Source: Syntrophus sp. (in: bacteria) (GTDB lineage: Bacteria; Desulfobacterota; Syntrophia; Syntrophales; UBA5619). Taken from it: a stretch of DNA of 16,462 nucleotides. Numbering within the stretch: position 1 is the first letter of the stretch; the number at the start of each line of letters is the position of its first letter. The position numbers were made by a program, and so were the translations under genes. This document shows, piece by piece, positions 1 to 6,842 of the stretch. The stretch lies in NCBI GenBank assembly GCA_013824905.1, contig PNOO01000027.1:1-16462 (forward strand), given 5' to 3'. The notes beneath the pieces are model-generated. The model did no database searches and had not been told where the DNA came from. It saw only the letters and a program-made list of their open reading frames with translations.

Positions 1-60
1 TCCCGGTTCCAAGGTGTTGGCTCAAAAAACGAATGTTAATCACGCACATCGCAGGGGATA
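1..60 (-). ncRNA. ssrS: 6S RNA, 5' part, cut by the window edge
   Basis: Read on the minus strand, the bases just after zapA carry two blocks that align with the 5' half of E. coli 6S RNA as I recall it. These are GATGTGCG (matching GATGTTCG) and, 26 nt after the start of that block, TGAGCCAACACC (matching TGAGCCGATATT, 25 nt after in E. coli). 6S RNA binds the sigma70 RNA polymerase holoenzyme and acts as a promoter decoy. A 6S gene directly downstream of zapA is a classical proteobacterial arrangement, which supports the call. The 5' end is estimated near position 60, a few bases past the zapA stop. The 3' half, and so the closing stem, lies outside the window and cannot be checked. Confidence 0.65.
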
Positions 61-66
61 CTCTTT

Positions 67-345
67 TTACCTTATATCGTTGATCAAATGAATCATTTGT
101 TCCGATCTGCTCTCCAATTGACTATAGATGTTTTCTTTTGCTCCCATCACGCGCAAATACTCATCCGCGATGTTCAAGGCTGCCAGGATGGCAATGTTCA
201 AGGCATTTTTACTTCCGGCGGTCTTTCCCGCCTCTTCGACCTTGTCACTGACAAACCTGATGACCTCTGCTACATGATCATCCCCCGAATCGCTCACGAC
301 TGAGAGTTCCTGTCCCAGTATCTTAACGTCAAAGCGCTTTTTCAA
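67..345 (-). CDS. zapA: Cell division protein ZapA
   Basis: This 92-residue protein has the ZapA layout. A short N-terminal beta region (KKRFDVKILGQELSVVSD) leads into a long helical, coiled-coil C-terminus that contains the family-typical stretch NALNIAILAALNIADEYL. ZapA is a cytosolic protein that binds FtsZ, cross-links protofilaments and stabilises the Z-ring. The length is close to the usual 90-110 residues. The start is TTG, because a GAGG ribosome-binding site lies 7 bases upstream and the nearby ATG is out of frame. It follows zapB by 21 bp and is followed at once by the 6S RNA, so zapB, zapA and 6S precursor could share a transcript. Confidence 0.9.
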   Translation of the reverse strand: MKKRFDVKILGQELSVVSDSGDDHVAEVIRFVSDKVEEAGKTAGSKNALNIAILAALNIADEYLRVMGAKENIYSQLESRSEQMIHLINDIR

Positions 346-366
346 TGGACGACCTCATGGTTTGTT

Positions 367-594
367 CTAAGGAGTCTTTATCTCCCGAAGCAAATCAAGA
401 AGCGAGTCCACCTTTGTGCGTATAGCATCCCGTTCTTCCCTCAACCCCCCAATTTTTTTATTTACCTCTTCCAACTCCATCGACTTATTTTGCAACAGCC
501 CCTCCAGCTCCAGATTCCTCTTCTTCAGCAAGGCATGATCCGCGATCAGGCCGTTGATTTTCTTTTCCAGCTCGTTAAACTTCAGAAATTCCAC
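367..594 (-). CDS. zapB: ZapB-like coiled-coil protein
   Basis: This 75-residue protein is almost entirely a predicted coiled coil: leucines and isoleucines recur at heptad spacing between many Glu and Lys residues from about residue 5 to 72, with no hydrophobic membrane segment. E. coli ZapB is an 81-residue coiled coil that joins the Z-ring through ZapA and helps position it. Here the size, the coiled coil and the place directly upstream of zapA support a ZapB-like role. Coiled coils align poorly, so the name rests largely on context. The start is GTG, chosen because AAGGAA lies about 3-8 bases upstream. A good promoter candidate precedes it, so it is probably the first gene of the zapB-zapA-6S unit. 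Confidence 0.65.
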   Translation of the reverse strand: MEFLKFNELEKKINGLIADHALLKKRNLELEGLLQNKSMELEEVNKKIGGLREERDAIRTKVDSLLDLLREIKTP

Positions 595-674
595 AATTCC
601 TTCCGCCTCTCACGTCCGATTCAACCCGCATCGCCTGCCTTCACGACTCCCGGCGCTATGCAAATTTGGGATTA

Positions 675-703
675 ATTATGACAACGTGACCTATGAAAGT
701 CAA
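675..703 (-). promoter_or_regulatory. Sigma70-like promoter for zapB-zapA
   Basis: On the minus strand TTGACT (698-703) is followed after exactly 17 bases by CATAAT (675-680), 5 of 6 matches at each element. It lies about 80 bp upstream of the zapB GTG, in the gap after dusB, so zapB-zapA need not depend on read-through from dusB. Confidence 0.6.
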
Positions 704-725
704 GACCTTATTTTATGTCTTCATT

Positions 726-1703
726 TTATGTCCCGACTGTCTTTTCCAGGTTCTGAAAATAGTCCTGCAGCACCTTCCAGGCCGAAGCCAGATCGGTGAT
801 CTGTCCCGCCGCTTGACGGAACTGGGCGCCTCCGCGAAGCCCCTTTGTATACCAGAGGAGATGTTTGCGGAAGTCTCTGGTTCCCCCCTTCTCCCCATAA
901 TATTCGACTGTCATCGCCAGATGATGTCGGATGATTTCCATTCTATCTGCACAGGATGGAACAAAAACATCCCCACCGGACAGGCGATGGAGGATATTCC
1001 TCATGAGCCACGGATTCCCCAGGACTCCTCTTCCCACCATAACCCCGTCGCAACCGGTTTCCCGAAACATCCGGGTTGCGTCCTCGGGACGGCGCACGTC
1101 GCCACTGCCGATCACGGGGATACGCATCTGCGCTTTCAATGCGGCAATAAGCCCCCAATCCGCCTCGCCACCGAAGCCCTGATCTGCCGTACGCGGGTGG
1201 AGGATAACAGCGTCGACGCCGCATTCCTCAGCAATATGACCGATAGCAAGGGCGTTTACTTCTCTATGGCGCCAGCCGGCGCGGATCTTGAGAGTGAGGG
1301 GAAGATCGGTCGCTTTTCGCATCGCTTGAAGAATAACAGCCACCTGTTGCGGGTTGCGCATCAACGCCGCCCCCGAACCGGTTTTGACGACTTTCTTCAC
1401 CGGACAACCCATATTCATGTCAACGAGATCGGCTCCTCTGTCAACCGTCATCCTTACCGCTTCCGCCAGCGTCTCCGGATCGGAGCCGAAGAGCTGAACC
1501 CCAAGCGGCCGGTCGGCAGGCGAGGAATCGAGGTAACGAGAGGTCTTGCCCATCCCCCGGACGAGACCGTTGGCGCTGACCATCTCTGTAAAGGCGAGAC
1601 CGCAGCCGAATTCACGCACAATCGTTCGGAAAGGCAGATCCGTGATACCCGCCATCGGGGCGAGACAGATTGCGTTCTTCAACCGTAAACAACCGATGTT
1701 CAT
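726..1703 (-). CDS. dusB: tRNA-dihydrouridine synthase, DusB type
   Basis: This flavoenzyme reduces specific uridines to dihydrouridine in the tRNA D-loop, using FMN and NADPH. The 325-residue protein has the complete Dus core. APMAGITDLPFR (residues 15-26) contributes to FMN binding, and NMGCPVKKVVKTGSGAAL contains the catalytic Cys100. Lys139 in LTLKIRAGW and His169 in ILHPR bind the flavin, with GSGDV (199-203) and VGRGVLGNPW (223-232) at the phosphate site. The C-terminal helical domain is present, and the length matches DusB (about 320). MNxGCPVxKV and the overall form fit DusB better than DusA or DusC, though the subfamily is an inference. The ATG follows the stop of the upstream nucleotidyltransferase after a single base (TGA-A-ATG), so the two are probably translationally coupled. 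DusB elsewhere often neighbours fis, which is not seen here. Confidence 0.92.
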   Translation of the reverse strand: MNIGCLRLKNAICLAPMAGITDLPFRTIVREFGCGLAFTEMVSANGLVRGMGKTSRYLDSSPADRPLGVQLFGSDPETLAEAVRMTVDRGADLVDMNMGCPVKKVVKTGSGAALMRNPQQVAVILQAMRKATDLPLTLKIRAGWRHREVNALAIGHIAEECGVDAVILHPRTADQGFGGEADWGLIAALKAQMRIPVIGSGDVRRPEDATRMFRETGCDGVMVGRGVLGNPWLMRNILHRLSGGDVFVPSCADRMEIIRHHLAMTVEYYGEKGGTRDFRKHLLWYTKGLRGGAQFRQAAGQITDLASAWKVLQDYFQNLEKTVGT

Positions 1704-1704
1704 T

Positions 1705-2484
1705 TCACTGTCGTCCCCGTGCCTCCATGCGGCGGCAGGCTTTTTCCAGCTCCTCGCGTGTGTTGATCCCCATCACCTCCTCCGGATCGGAAGCCGGGGC
1801 GGATATCACGCGCCGGCCATTATTGAATGCAAATTCTATAATATCCGTCAGGTAATATTCCCCTTGGGCGTTCCTATTGCCGAGGCTCTTCACCGCACCG
1901 AAAAGGAAACGGCTTTCCACGCAGTAGATCCCTGTATTGATCTCACGGATCTGTTTCTCCTCGGTCGTGGCATCCTTCTCCTCGACGATCTTCAGGACCC
2001 TGCCGTCTTTTGCCTTGACCACACGGCCGTAACCGGCCGGCTCCGCCGGAATCGTCGTCAGAACCGTAACCACCGCCTCTTCCGAACGGTGGCGGTTATA
2101 GAGCGCCTGCACCGTTTTGGGCTGGATCAGCGGGACATCACCGCAGAGGATGACGACGTTCCCTGTATAGTTCTTAAAGACCTCCCGGGCCTGCAACACG
2201 GCATGACCCGTACCCAGCAGATCGTGCTGCTCAACGAAGATCAGCTCATCCTTGCCAAATAACCCACGGATCCGCTCCGCCTGATGGCCGACCACTACGA
2301 CGATCTTTCGCGCCCCCGCCGCACGGGCTGCAACGACAGAATGGATCAACATGGGAACACCGCAGACGGGGTGGAGCACCTTTGCCAGATCCGATCTCAT
2401 CCTCTTCCCCTTGCCCGCCGCCAGGATGATCGTCCAGAACCCCTCCTGCGCTCCTGTCCCCGTATCATTTCTGCCGGTCATCAT
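1705..2484 (-). CDS. GlmU-like UDP-GlcNAc pyrophosphorylase domain, standalone
   Basis: This is a sugar-phosphate nucleotidyltransferase of the GlmU N-terminal type, which makes UDP-GlcNAc from UTP and GlcNAc-1-phosphate for peptidoglycan and lipopolysaccharide. Visible are the nucleotide loop LAAGKGKRM, the lysine motif AKVLH, GTGHAV, the metal-binding CGDVPL, GYGRVV, EINTGIYC, QGEYYLTDII and the late MGIN asparagine motif. The protein ends soon after that motif (about 259 residues). Bacterial GlmU is about 450 residues and carries a left-handed beta-helix acetyltransferase domain, which is absent here. I chose the ATG at 2484, with GGAGGGGG about 11 bases upstream. In-frame ATGs at 2538 and 2523 would add 18 or 13 residues but have poorly placed ribosome-binding sites. 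The stop is one base from dusB. Specificity for UDP-GlcNAc is inferred from motifs; another NDP-sugar is possible. Confidence 0.82.
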   Translation of the reverse strand: MMTGRNDTGTGAQEGFWTIILAAGKGKRMRSDLAKVLHPVCGVPMLIHSVVAARAAGARKIVVVVGHQAERIRGLFGKDELIFVEQHDLLGTGHAVLQAREVFKNYTGNVVILCGDVPLIQPKTVQALYNRHRSEEAVVTVLTTIPAEPAGYGRVVKAKDGRVLKIVEEKDATTEEKQIREINTGIYCVESRFLFGAVKSLGNRNAQGEYYLTDIIEFAFNNGRRVISAPASDPEEVMGINTREELEKACRRMEARGRQ

Positions 2485-2595
2485 CCCACTTGTTACCCCC
2501 TCCGTGGTTCGTGTGTCCCTCATCCTTAAATGTTGCATACCTCTGCATATCGTCGAATGACGGAACAGGGATGCAACTTATCAGATCCCATTATG

Positions 2596-2618
2596 AAAAG
2601 ACAAACAATTTGTCTTTT
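2596..2618. repeat. Perfect 10-bp inverted repeat in the glmU-like/purD divergent region
   Basis: Arms AAAAGACAAA (2596-2605) and TTTGTCTTTT (2609-2618) are perfect reverse complements around a 3-base spacer, CAA. The repeat lies between two divergent genes, about 22 bp upstream of the candidate purD -35 element. The near-symmetric, short-spacer form fits an operator for a dimeric repressor better than a terminator, because it is AT-rich and both flanking genes point away. The regulator is unknown. Confidence 0.55.
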
Positions 2619-2639
2619 GGCGCCCATTATCCGATTTGT

Positions 2640-2668
2640 TTGACTCCGGACCTTTTTTCCGATATGTG
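2640..2668 (+). promoter_or_regulatory. Sigma70-like promoter for purD-purH-purE-tsaC
   Basis: TTGACT (2640-2645) is followed after 17 bases by TATGTG (2663-2668), 5/6 and 4/6 matches to consensus. It would give a 5' leader of roughly 30 bases before purD, which has AAGGAG 6 bases upstream of its ATG. No purine riboswitch fits in so short a leader. Confidence 0.45.
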
Positions 2669-2707
2669 TGGGCCTCACTCTGACATCAATAGCGGAAGGA
2701 GATCACT

Positions 2708-4045
2708 ATGACCCATGTCCTTCTCATCGGCAACGGCGCCCGTGAGCATGCAATCGCCGAGGCGGTCATGCGTTCAGGCCGGAATCCCCGCCTCTTTGCC
2801 TACATGAAAACCAACAATCCCGGCATTGCCTCCCTTGCCGCGCAGGTGAGGATCGGCAGCTATGATGCACCGGAAGCGATTATCGCCTTCGCCAAAGAGG
2901 CGCGGATCACATTAGCGGTCATCGGTCCCGAAGATCCCCTGAGCCACGGTATCGTGGATGAGCTCATGGCAGCGGGAATCCCGGCGGTGGGACCGACGAA
3001 GGTCCTTGCCCGCCTGGAAACATCAAAGTCATTCACAAGAAATCTCCTCGAAAAATACGGCATCCGCGGAAACCCGCGCTTCAGAAACTTTATGTCCATC
3101 GAGGGCATCGAGACTTTCTGTGAGCAGCTCGCCGGCGTCGTCATCAAACCGGACGGCCTGACGGGCGGCAAAGGAGTCCTTGTCCAAGGGGATCATTTCC
3201 AGACACGGGCCGAGGCCCTCGATCATTGCCGCAGCATCTTGAAGACACATCCCAGCGTGACCATAGAGGAGAAGCTGGAGGGCGAGGAGTTCTCCCTGCA
3301 GTGTCTCTGTGACGGACGGACGGTTGTGGCCACTCCGCCGGTTCAGGATCACAAGCGACGCTTCATTGACGATCGGGGCCCGAACACGGGCGGGATGGGT
3401 TCCTATTCCTGCCCTGATCATCTCCTTCCCTTCCTCGACCCCGCTGCCGTGGCCGAAGGATTGGAGATCACACAAAAAGTTGCCGAGGCGATCCGCCTGG
3501 AAACCGGCGTTCCCTATAAGGGGATCATGTACGGCGGCTTCATGATCACCGCATCGGGAGTAAAACTGATCGAATACAACGCCCGCTTCGGAGATCCCGA
3601 AGCGATGAACATCCTCCCCCTTCTCCGAACCGATTTTATCGATGTCTGCCGGGCGATCATCGACGGCGCACTCGATCGCCTCGAGATAGTATTTGAAAAA
3701 AAGGCGACCGTGTGCAAGTATGTCGTCCCGATCGGTTACGGCCTTCCCGAGGACCGCTCCGAGGCCGCTTCCACATCGTCCCGGATCGAGATAGGCGCTG
3801 TGCGAGGGGCTCGGCTCTACTACTCGTCCATCGACCAGAGACCGGACGGGCTTTACATGACCTCGTCGCGGGCGATCGGTGTAGTCGGTATCGCCGAAAG
3901 CCTGGAAGAGGCGGAAAGGATCGCCGAAGGCGCCGTCTCCGCCATCCATGGTCGCGTGGACCACCGGCCCGACATCGGCACCGAGCCCCTCATACGGAAG
4001 AGGATTCAACACATGAAGACGATTAACAAAGAACCCATTCAATAG
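2708..4045 (+). CDS. purD: Phosphoribosylamine-glycine ligase (GAR synthetase), archaeal-like
   Basis: PurD joins phosphoribosylamine and glycine using ATP, the second step of de novo purine synthesis. The 445-residue protein has the N-domain with the phosphate loop LLIGNGAREHA (5-15), IGPEDPL (72-78), an ATP-grasp region with KPDGLTGGKGV (147-157), EEKLEGEEFSL (187-197), PVQDHKR (211-217), GPNTGGMGSYS (224-234) and the metal-binding EYNARFGDPEA (289-299), then a C-domain ending near 435. Features such as YMKTNNPGI (32-40), HLLPFL, EKKATVCKYVVPIGYG (330-345) and LYMTSSRAIGVVGIA (382-396) match archaeal PurD as I remember it. The E. coli form instead has a GNAGT motif and lacks ATVCKYV. It is the first gene of a purDHE cluster and has a clear ribosome-binding site. 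Confidence 0.93.
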   Translation: MTHVLLIGNGAREHAIAEAVMRSGRNPRLFAYMKTNNPGIASLAAQVRIGSYDAPEAIIAFAKEARITLAVIGPEDPLSHGIVDELMAAGIPAVGPTKVLARLETSKSFTRNLLEKYGIRGNPRFRNFMSIEGIETFCEQLAGVVIKPDGLTGGKGVLVQGDHFQTRAEALDHCRSILKTHPSVTIEEKLEGEEFSLQCLCDGRTVVATPPVQDHKRRFIDDRGPNTGGMGSYSCPDHLLPFLDPAAVAEGLEITQKVAEAIRLETGVPYKGIMYGGFMITASGVKLIEYNARFGDPEAMNILPLLRTDFIDVCRAIIDGALDRLEIVFEKKATVCKYVVPIGYGLPEDRSEAASTSSRIEIGAVRGARLYYSSIDQRPDGLYMTSSRAIGVVGIAESLEEAERIAEGAVSAIHGRVDHRPDIGTEPLIRKRIQHMKTINKEPIQ

Positions 4046-4054
4046 GAGAAGAAC

Positions 4055-5626
4055 ATGCATTTGAACGAAATAAAGAGAGTCCTGATCAGCGTAACGGACA
4101 AGAAAGGGATCGTCGAATTCGCCCAGGGATTGAGGACCTTCGGCGCGGAGATCCTCTCCACCGGCGGAACGGCTTCACAGCTGAGAAAAAGCGGGGTCCC
4201 GGTCACCGATGTGTCGGATTATACGGGATTTCCCGAGATGATGGATGGAAGGCTCAAAACCCTGCACCCGAAGATTCATGGCGGTCTTCTCGCGCTTCGG
4301 GACAACGAGTCGCACATGCAAGCCCTGCGGGAACATCAGATCGACCTGATCGACATGGTCGTCATCAACCTCTACCGTTTCGAGGATACCGTCGCCAAAG
4401 AGGGCTGCACGCTGGTGCACGCCATCGAAAATATCGATATCGGCGGCCCTACGATGCTTCGCGCGGCCTCCAAGAACTACCGCTTCGTTTCCGTCGTCAC
4501 CGATCCGGAGGATTACCCGAAGATCATTGCGGAAATGACACAGACGGGGGGTAGGATTTCGGAAGCGACCAACTTCGAACTGGCGAAAAAGACCTTTCAG
4601 CTCACGGCCCGTTACGACGGCGCCATTTCCAACTACCTCGGTCTGCTCAGCGGCGAAAGCGCCGAAAAACGGGAATTCCCCGACACCTTCTCATTCCAGC
4701 TCGCCAAGGCGCAGGACCTCCGTTACGGGGAGAACCCCCATCAGAAGGCCGCCTTCTACCGGGAGAGAGATCCCGGGTTTTCGGCCCTCTCCAACGCACG
4801 GCAGATCCAGGGAAAAGAGCTCTCCTACAATAACATCATGGACAGCGACGCCGCCTGGCAGATCGTCTCCGACATCCCCCTGCCCGGGGTCGTCATCATC
4901 AAGCATGCCAATCCCTGCGGCGCAGCCACATCCGACGGCGATATGGCAGAAGCCTTTCGAAAAGCGATGGCCGGAGACCCAGTCTCGGCCTTTGGCGGTA
5001 TTGTCGCCCTGAACCGCCCGGTGGATAAAAAAGCGGCGGAGGAATTGATCAAGACCTTCTTCGAGGTCATCATCGCCCCTGGTTTTGCCGCCGATGCCGC
5101 GGAACTCCTGGAAACGAAGAAGAATGTCCGGGTACTACAGATACCGGAGACTTGCACCATACGCTCGGCCGGCTATGATTTCCGGCGGGTCATGGGCGGC
5201 CTTCTCGTCCAGGACCGGGATAGGGAGGATTTCGATATCCGAAAGGCAAAGGTCGTCACCAAACGTCCCCCGACGGAGGCCGAATACCAGGCCCTTGATT
5301 TCGCCTGGCGCATCGTCAAACATGTCAAGTCAAACGCCATCGTCTACACGACGAAGGATCAGCTGGTCGGTGTCGGGGCCGGCCAGATGAGCCGCGTCGA
5401 TTCGGTCAAGATCGCCAAGATGAAGGCCATCCTCCCGACCTCAGGGTGCGTCCTGGGATCGGATGCGTTTTTCCCCTTCCGGGACGGTCTGGACATGGCC
5501 GCCCAGGCGGGTATCACAGCGGTGATCGAGCCTGGCGGCTCGATCAAGGACGACGAGGTGATTCGGGCAGCAGACGAGCACGACATGGCCATGATCTTTA
5601 CAGGAATCAGGCATTTTAAACATTAG
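4055..5626 (+). CDS. purH: Bifunctional AICAR formyltransferase/IMP cyclohydrolase
   Basis: PurH carries out the last two steps of purine synthesis: formylation of AICAR with 10-formyl-tetrahydrofolate, then ring closure to IMP. At 523 residues it is full length. The N-terminal cyclohydrolase domain (about 1-150, methylglyoxal-synthase fold) shows ISVTDKKGIVEFA, STGGTASQLR and DGRLKTLHPKIHGG (64-77). The formyltransferase domain shows RYGENPHQ (223-230), the catalytic Lys-His pair in IIKHANPCGA (281-290), SAFGG and the C-terminal SDAFFPFRDG and RHFKH. It looks like an ordinary bacterial PurH, unlike the archaeal-type PurD before it. It starts 9 bp after purD with GGAGAAG just upstream of the ATG, so the two are surely cotranscribed. 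Confidence 0.97.
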   Translation: MHLNEIKRVLISVTDKKGIVEFAQGLRTFGAEILSTGGTASQLRKSGVPVTDVSDYTGFPEMMDGRLKTLHPKIHGGLLALRDNESHMQALREHQIDLIDMVVINLYRFEDTVAKEGCTLVHAIENIDIGGPTMLRAASKNYRFVSVVTDPEDYPKIIAEMTQTGGRISEATNFELAKKTFQLTARYDGAISNYLGLLSGESAEKREFPDTFSFQLAKAQDLRYGENPHQKAAFYRERDPGFSALSNARQIQGKELSYNNIMDSDAAWQIVSDIPLPGVVIIKHANPCGAATSDGDMAEAFRKAMAGDPVSAFGGIVALNRPVDKKAAEELIKTFFEVIIAPGFAADAAELLETKKNVRVLQIPETCTIRSAGYDFRRVMGGLLVQDRDREDFDIRKAKVVTKRPPTEAEYQALDFAWRIVKHVKSNAIVYTTKDQLVGVGAGQMSRVDSVKIAKMKAILPTSGCVLGSDAFFPFRDGLDMAAQAGITAVIEPGGSIKDDEVIRAADEHDMAMIFTGIRHFKH

Positions 5627-5644
5627 TTAGAAGGAGTTAAGTAA

Positions 5645-6145
5645 ATGCAAGAAAAGGCTACGGTTGTGGTTAGTGTGGTTATGGGGAGCGACTCGGATCT
5701 CCCGGTCATGGAGGAGGCAGTCAAGGTCCTGGCGGAATTTGCCGTTCCCTATGAGCTCTTTCTGACTTCCGCCCATCGGACCCCGGAACGGACGACGGTG
5801 TTTGCCCGCGGTGCAGCCAAACGGGGTGTCAAAATCATCATTGTCGGCGCCGGGGCCGCGGCGCATCTGGCCGGGGTCATTGCGTCGCAAAGTCTGCTTC
5901 CCGTGATCGGCGTCCCCATCGACGCCACATCGCTCCGGGGGCTGGACGCCCTCTTGGCCACGGTACAGATGCCGGGGGGGATCCCCGTGGCGACAATGGC
6001 CATCGGCAAGGCAGGAGCGAAGAATGCGGCCCTGTGCGCCGTCCGGATCCTCGCCCTGGAGGATGCCGGTCTCCTAAAGAAGCTCCAGTCTTACATTCGC
6101 AAGATGGCCAGCGACGTGGAACGGAAGCACGAAAACCTGAAATGA
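5645..6145 (+). CDS. purE: N5-carboxyaminoimidazole ribonucleotide mutase, class I PurE
   Basis: PurE converts N5-CAIR to 4-carboxy-AIR in de novo purine synthesis. The 166-residue protein has the substrate loop MGSDSD (13-18), SAHRTP with catalytic-site His44 (42-47), GAGAAAHLAGVIA (68-80), GVPI and the long conserved block VQMPGGIPVATMAIGKAG (107-124). The usual class I AAHLPG reads AAHLAG here, a minor change. Class I enzymes need PurK to supply N5-CAIR, and no purK is in the window. AGAAGGAG sits just upstream and the gap from purH is 18 bp. The stop codon overlaps the start of tsaC (ATGA). Confidence 0.95.
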   Translation: MQEKATVVVSVVMGSDSDLPVMEEAVKVLAEFAVPYELFLTSAHRTPERTTVFARGAAKRGVKIIIVGAGAAAHLAGVIASQSLLPVIGVPIDATSLRGLDALLATVQMPGGIPVATMAIGKAGAKNAALCAVRILALEDAGLLKKLQSYIRKMASDVERKHENLK

Positions 6146-6786
6146 CCATCCTTCTGAAAATCGATCCCCGGAACCCGGATAAAGAGACCCTCACGGAGAC
6201 TTCAAGAATTCTCCGTGAGGGGGGAATTATCGCCTTCCCTACGGAAACTTTCTACGGCCTCGGCGTCGATGCGCGCCAGGAAGCGGCAGTGGAAAAGATC
6301 TTCCGGATCAAGGGGCGAAACATCCGGAACCCCGTCTCCGTCATCGTCGATAGTGAAGCGGAGGTGATCCCCCTTGTCGCGGCGATACCGGAAGCAGCAA
6401 GAGTCCTCATGAAAAATTTCTGGCCGGGACCTCTGACCCTGGTCTTTTGTGCCGCCCCTCCCGTTTCATCCCACCTCACCGGCGGCACAGGAAAGATCGG
6501 CATCCGGGTCTCCAGCCATACCGTTGCCCGGCTTCTCGCAAAGAGGCTCTCCGGGCCGCTTACCGCAACAAGCGCCAATCTCTCGGGAGGACAGGAGTGT
6601 TCGACTGCCGCAGACGTGATCCAACTATTCGGCGACCGTCTTGATGCGATCGTTGACGGGGGGCCGACGCCGGGCGGAATGGGCTCGACCATTCTCGATA
6701 TCACCGTCCATCCGCCCTTGGTCCTCCGTACGGGAGCCGTTTCCCTGACTGAGATCCTTGAATCCCTCGGCATTCCCCCATGTTGA
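6142..6786 (+). CDS. tsaC: L-threonylcarbamoyladenylate synthase (TsaC/Sua5 family)
   Basis: This enzyme makes threonylcarbamoyl-AMP from threonine, bicarbonate and ATP, the first step of t6A formation at position 37 of ANN-reading tRNAs. The 214-residue protein is the YrdC domain only, without the C-terminal Sua5 extension. Motifs are PTETFYGLGVDA (33-44), KIFRIKGRNIRNPVSVIV (52-69), FWPGPLTLVF (93-102), IGIRV (119-123), TSANLSGG (143-150) and GSTILDI. I chose the ATG at 6142, which overlaps the purE stop as ATGA. The frame stays open upstream to 6034, but that part lies inside purE and is not family-like. Its place in a purine operon could simply be for cotranscription. YciO, a related family, is the main alternative name. 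Confidence 0.9.
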   Translation: MTILLKIDPRNPDKETLTETSRILREGGIIAFPTETFYGLGVDARQEAAVEKIFRIKGRNIRNPVSVIVDSEAEVIPLVAAIPEAARVLMKNFWPGPLTLVFCAAPPVSSHLTGGTGKIGIRVSSHTVARLLAKRLSGPLTATSANLSGGQECSTAADVIQLFGDRLDAIVDGGPTPGGMGSTILDITVHPPLVLRTGAVSLTEILESLGIPPC

Positions 6787-6842
6787 TCGCCTGTATGTTT
6801 ATAATATGAGCAATATCGATTGGTTATGCCTATTTTAGACGT

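Noticed and set aside
702..717. An inverted repeat AAGAC/GTCTT near the dusB 3' end
   Set aside because: A 5-bp AT-rich stem without a following T-run on the dusB strand. It also overlaps the zapB promoter candidate.
693..1688. A 331-codon open frame on the plus strand
   Set aside because: It is antisense to dusB, which has complete catalytic motifs. Its translation has no family resemblance, and long antisense frames are expected with high GC at third positions.
3029..4060. A 343-codon open frame on the minus strand opposite purD
   Set aside because: It is a shadow of purD in a high-GC region, with no ribosome-binding site or recognisable motif.
6034..6141. A 36-residue N-terminal extension of TsaC
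   Set aside because: It lies inside purE in another frame. The ATGA overlap at 6142 gives the normal TsaC length.
6787..6842. The convergent gap between tsaC and the DUF3426 gene as a bidirectional terminator
   Set aside because: I found no stable stem. Only the 10-bp palindrome TAGACGTCTA at the DUF3426 stop stands out, and it is too short to be a terminator.
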